From positions 1 to 33,536 of the forward strand of contig JAOPXD010000131.1 in the NCBI GenBank assembly GCA_025965315.1: a stretch of 33,536 nt of DNA. The letters are read 5' to 3'. Under the pieces are notes generated by a model, which had not been told where the DNA came from, made no database searches, and saw only the letters and a list, made by a program, of their open reading frames with translations. Positions 33,407-33,536 of the stretch are shown piece by piece (within the stretch, counting starts at the first letter, position 1; every line of letters begins with the position of its first letter). The DNA comes from Marmoricola sp. Lineage in GTDB: Bacteria; Actinomycetota; Actinomycetes; Propionibacteriales; Nocardioidaceae. The translations under genes were made by a program, and so were the position numbers.

Positions 33407-33536
33407 ATGAAGCCGATGCTCGCGACCCGGGGGGACCACGTCCCTGCCGGGTCCGGGTGGGTCCACGAGGTCAAGTGGGACGGCATCAGGGCGTTGGTCG
33501 AGGTGGCCGATGGTCGGGTCCGGGTCACCTCCCGCA
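33407..33536 (+). CDS. ligD: ATP-dependent DNA ligase, N-terminal part (3' end outside window)
   Basis: Only the first 43 codons are in the window. They begin MKPMLATRG and contain the ligase adenylation motif I in WVHEVKWDGIRALVEV, where the Lys of KWDGIR accepts AMP from ATP. This placement of motif I about 24 residues from the start is typical of stand-alone ligase domains or LigD forms that begin with the ligase domain. Ku lies 6 kb upstream on the other strand, supporting a role in non-homologous end joining. Whether polymerase and nuclease domains follow cannot be seen, so the symbol is provisional. Confidence 0.85.
   Translation, partial: MKPMLATRGDHVPAGSGWVHEVKWDGIRALVEVADGRVRVTSR

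Overview
The window reads as chromosomal DNA of a very GC-rich actinobacterium. A Nocardioides-like (Nocardioidaceae) genome is the most likely source, judging from codon use, GTG starts, GTGA/ATGA gene overlaps, a 1601-residue NAD-glutamate dehydrogenase, a Ku/ATP-ligase NHEJ pair and a class F-like sortase; this placement is inference. I support 31 coding regions, two of them cut by the window edges. I saw no tRNA, rRNA, CRISPR array or insertion sequence, and no gene-free stretch longer than about 300 bases.

Layout. Positions 1-1236 hold the C-terminal part of a SNF2-family helicase. A small surface lipoprotein (1324-1971) follows, ending in a strong hairpin, and then a short zinc-finger anti-sigma fragment (2083-2370). 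Its 3' end runs into a nine-gene minus-strand operon (12570 down to 2357) for a surface polysaccharide: Wzz-like chain-length protein, hexapeptide acetyltransferase, glycosyltransferase, Wzx-like flippase, glycosyltransferase, Wzy/ligase-like protein, two acyltransferase-3 proteins and a final glycosyltransferase. Almost every junction is a 1-8 base overlap. No priming glycosyltransferase, tyrosine kinase or nucleotide-sugar gene lies here.

Positions 12693-16303 carry single genes: a stand-alone cyclic-nucleotide-binding protein, an unusual cytochrome P450, a DUF427 protein, an unrecognised 97-residue protein and two tandem DUF2505 proteins. Positions 16350-24358 are metabolic: tryptophan 2,3-dioxygenase, NAD-glutamate dehydrogenase, an amidase and an overlapping short-chain dehydrogenase of the fatty acyl-CoA reductase type.

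Positions 24362-26301 form a two-gene sortase/substrate cassette, driven from an AT-rich island. Ku (26493-27395) and the start of an ATP-dependent DNA ligase (33407 onward) flank a five-gene MacAB-like export operon (27494-33386) with two adaptor proteins and a lipoprotein that contains an internally duplicated domain.

The observations most worth following are: the sortase/substrate pair, which lacks an obvious LPXTG motif and an obvious catalytic arginine; the P450 that lacks the I-helix acid-alcohol pair; an acyltransferase paralogue with Asp in place of the catalytic His; complementary acidic and basic tails on the Wzy-like and Wzz-like proteins; the two-adaptor exporter lying between the NHEJ genes; and seven genes with no good Shine-Dalgarno that share an NANNNT-N6-ATG leaderless arrangement.
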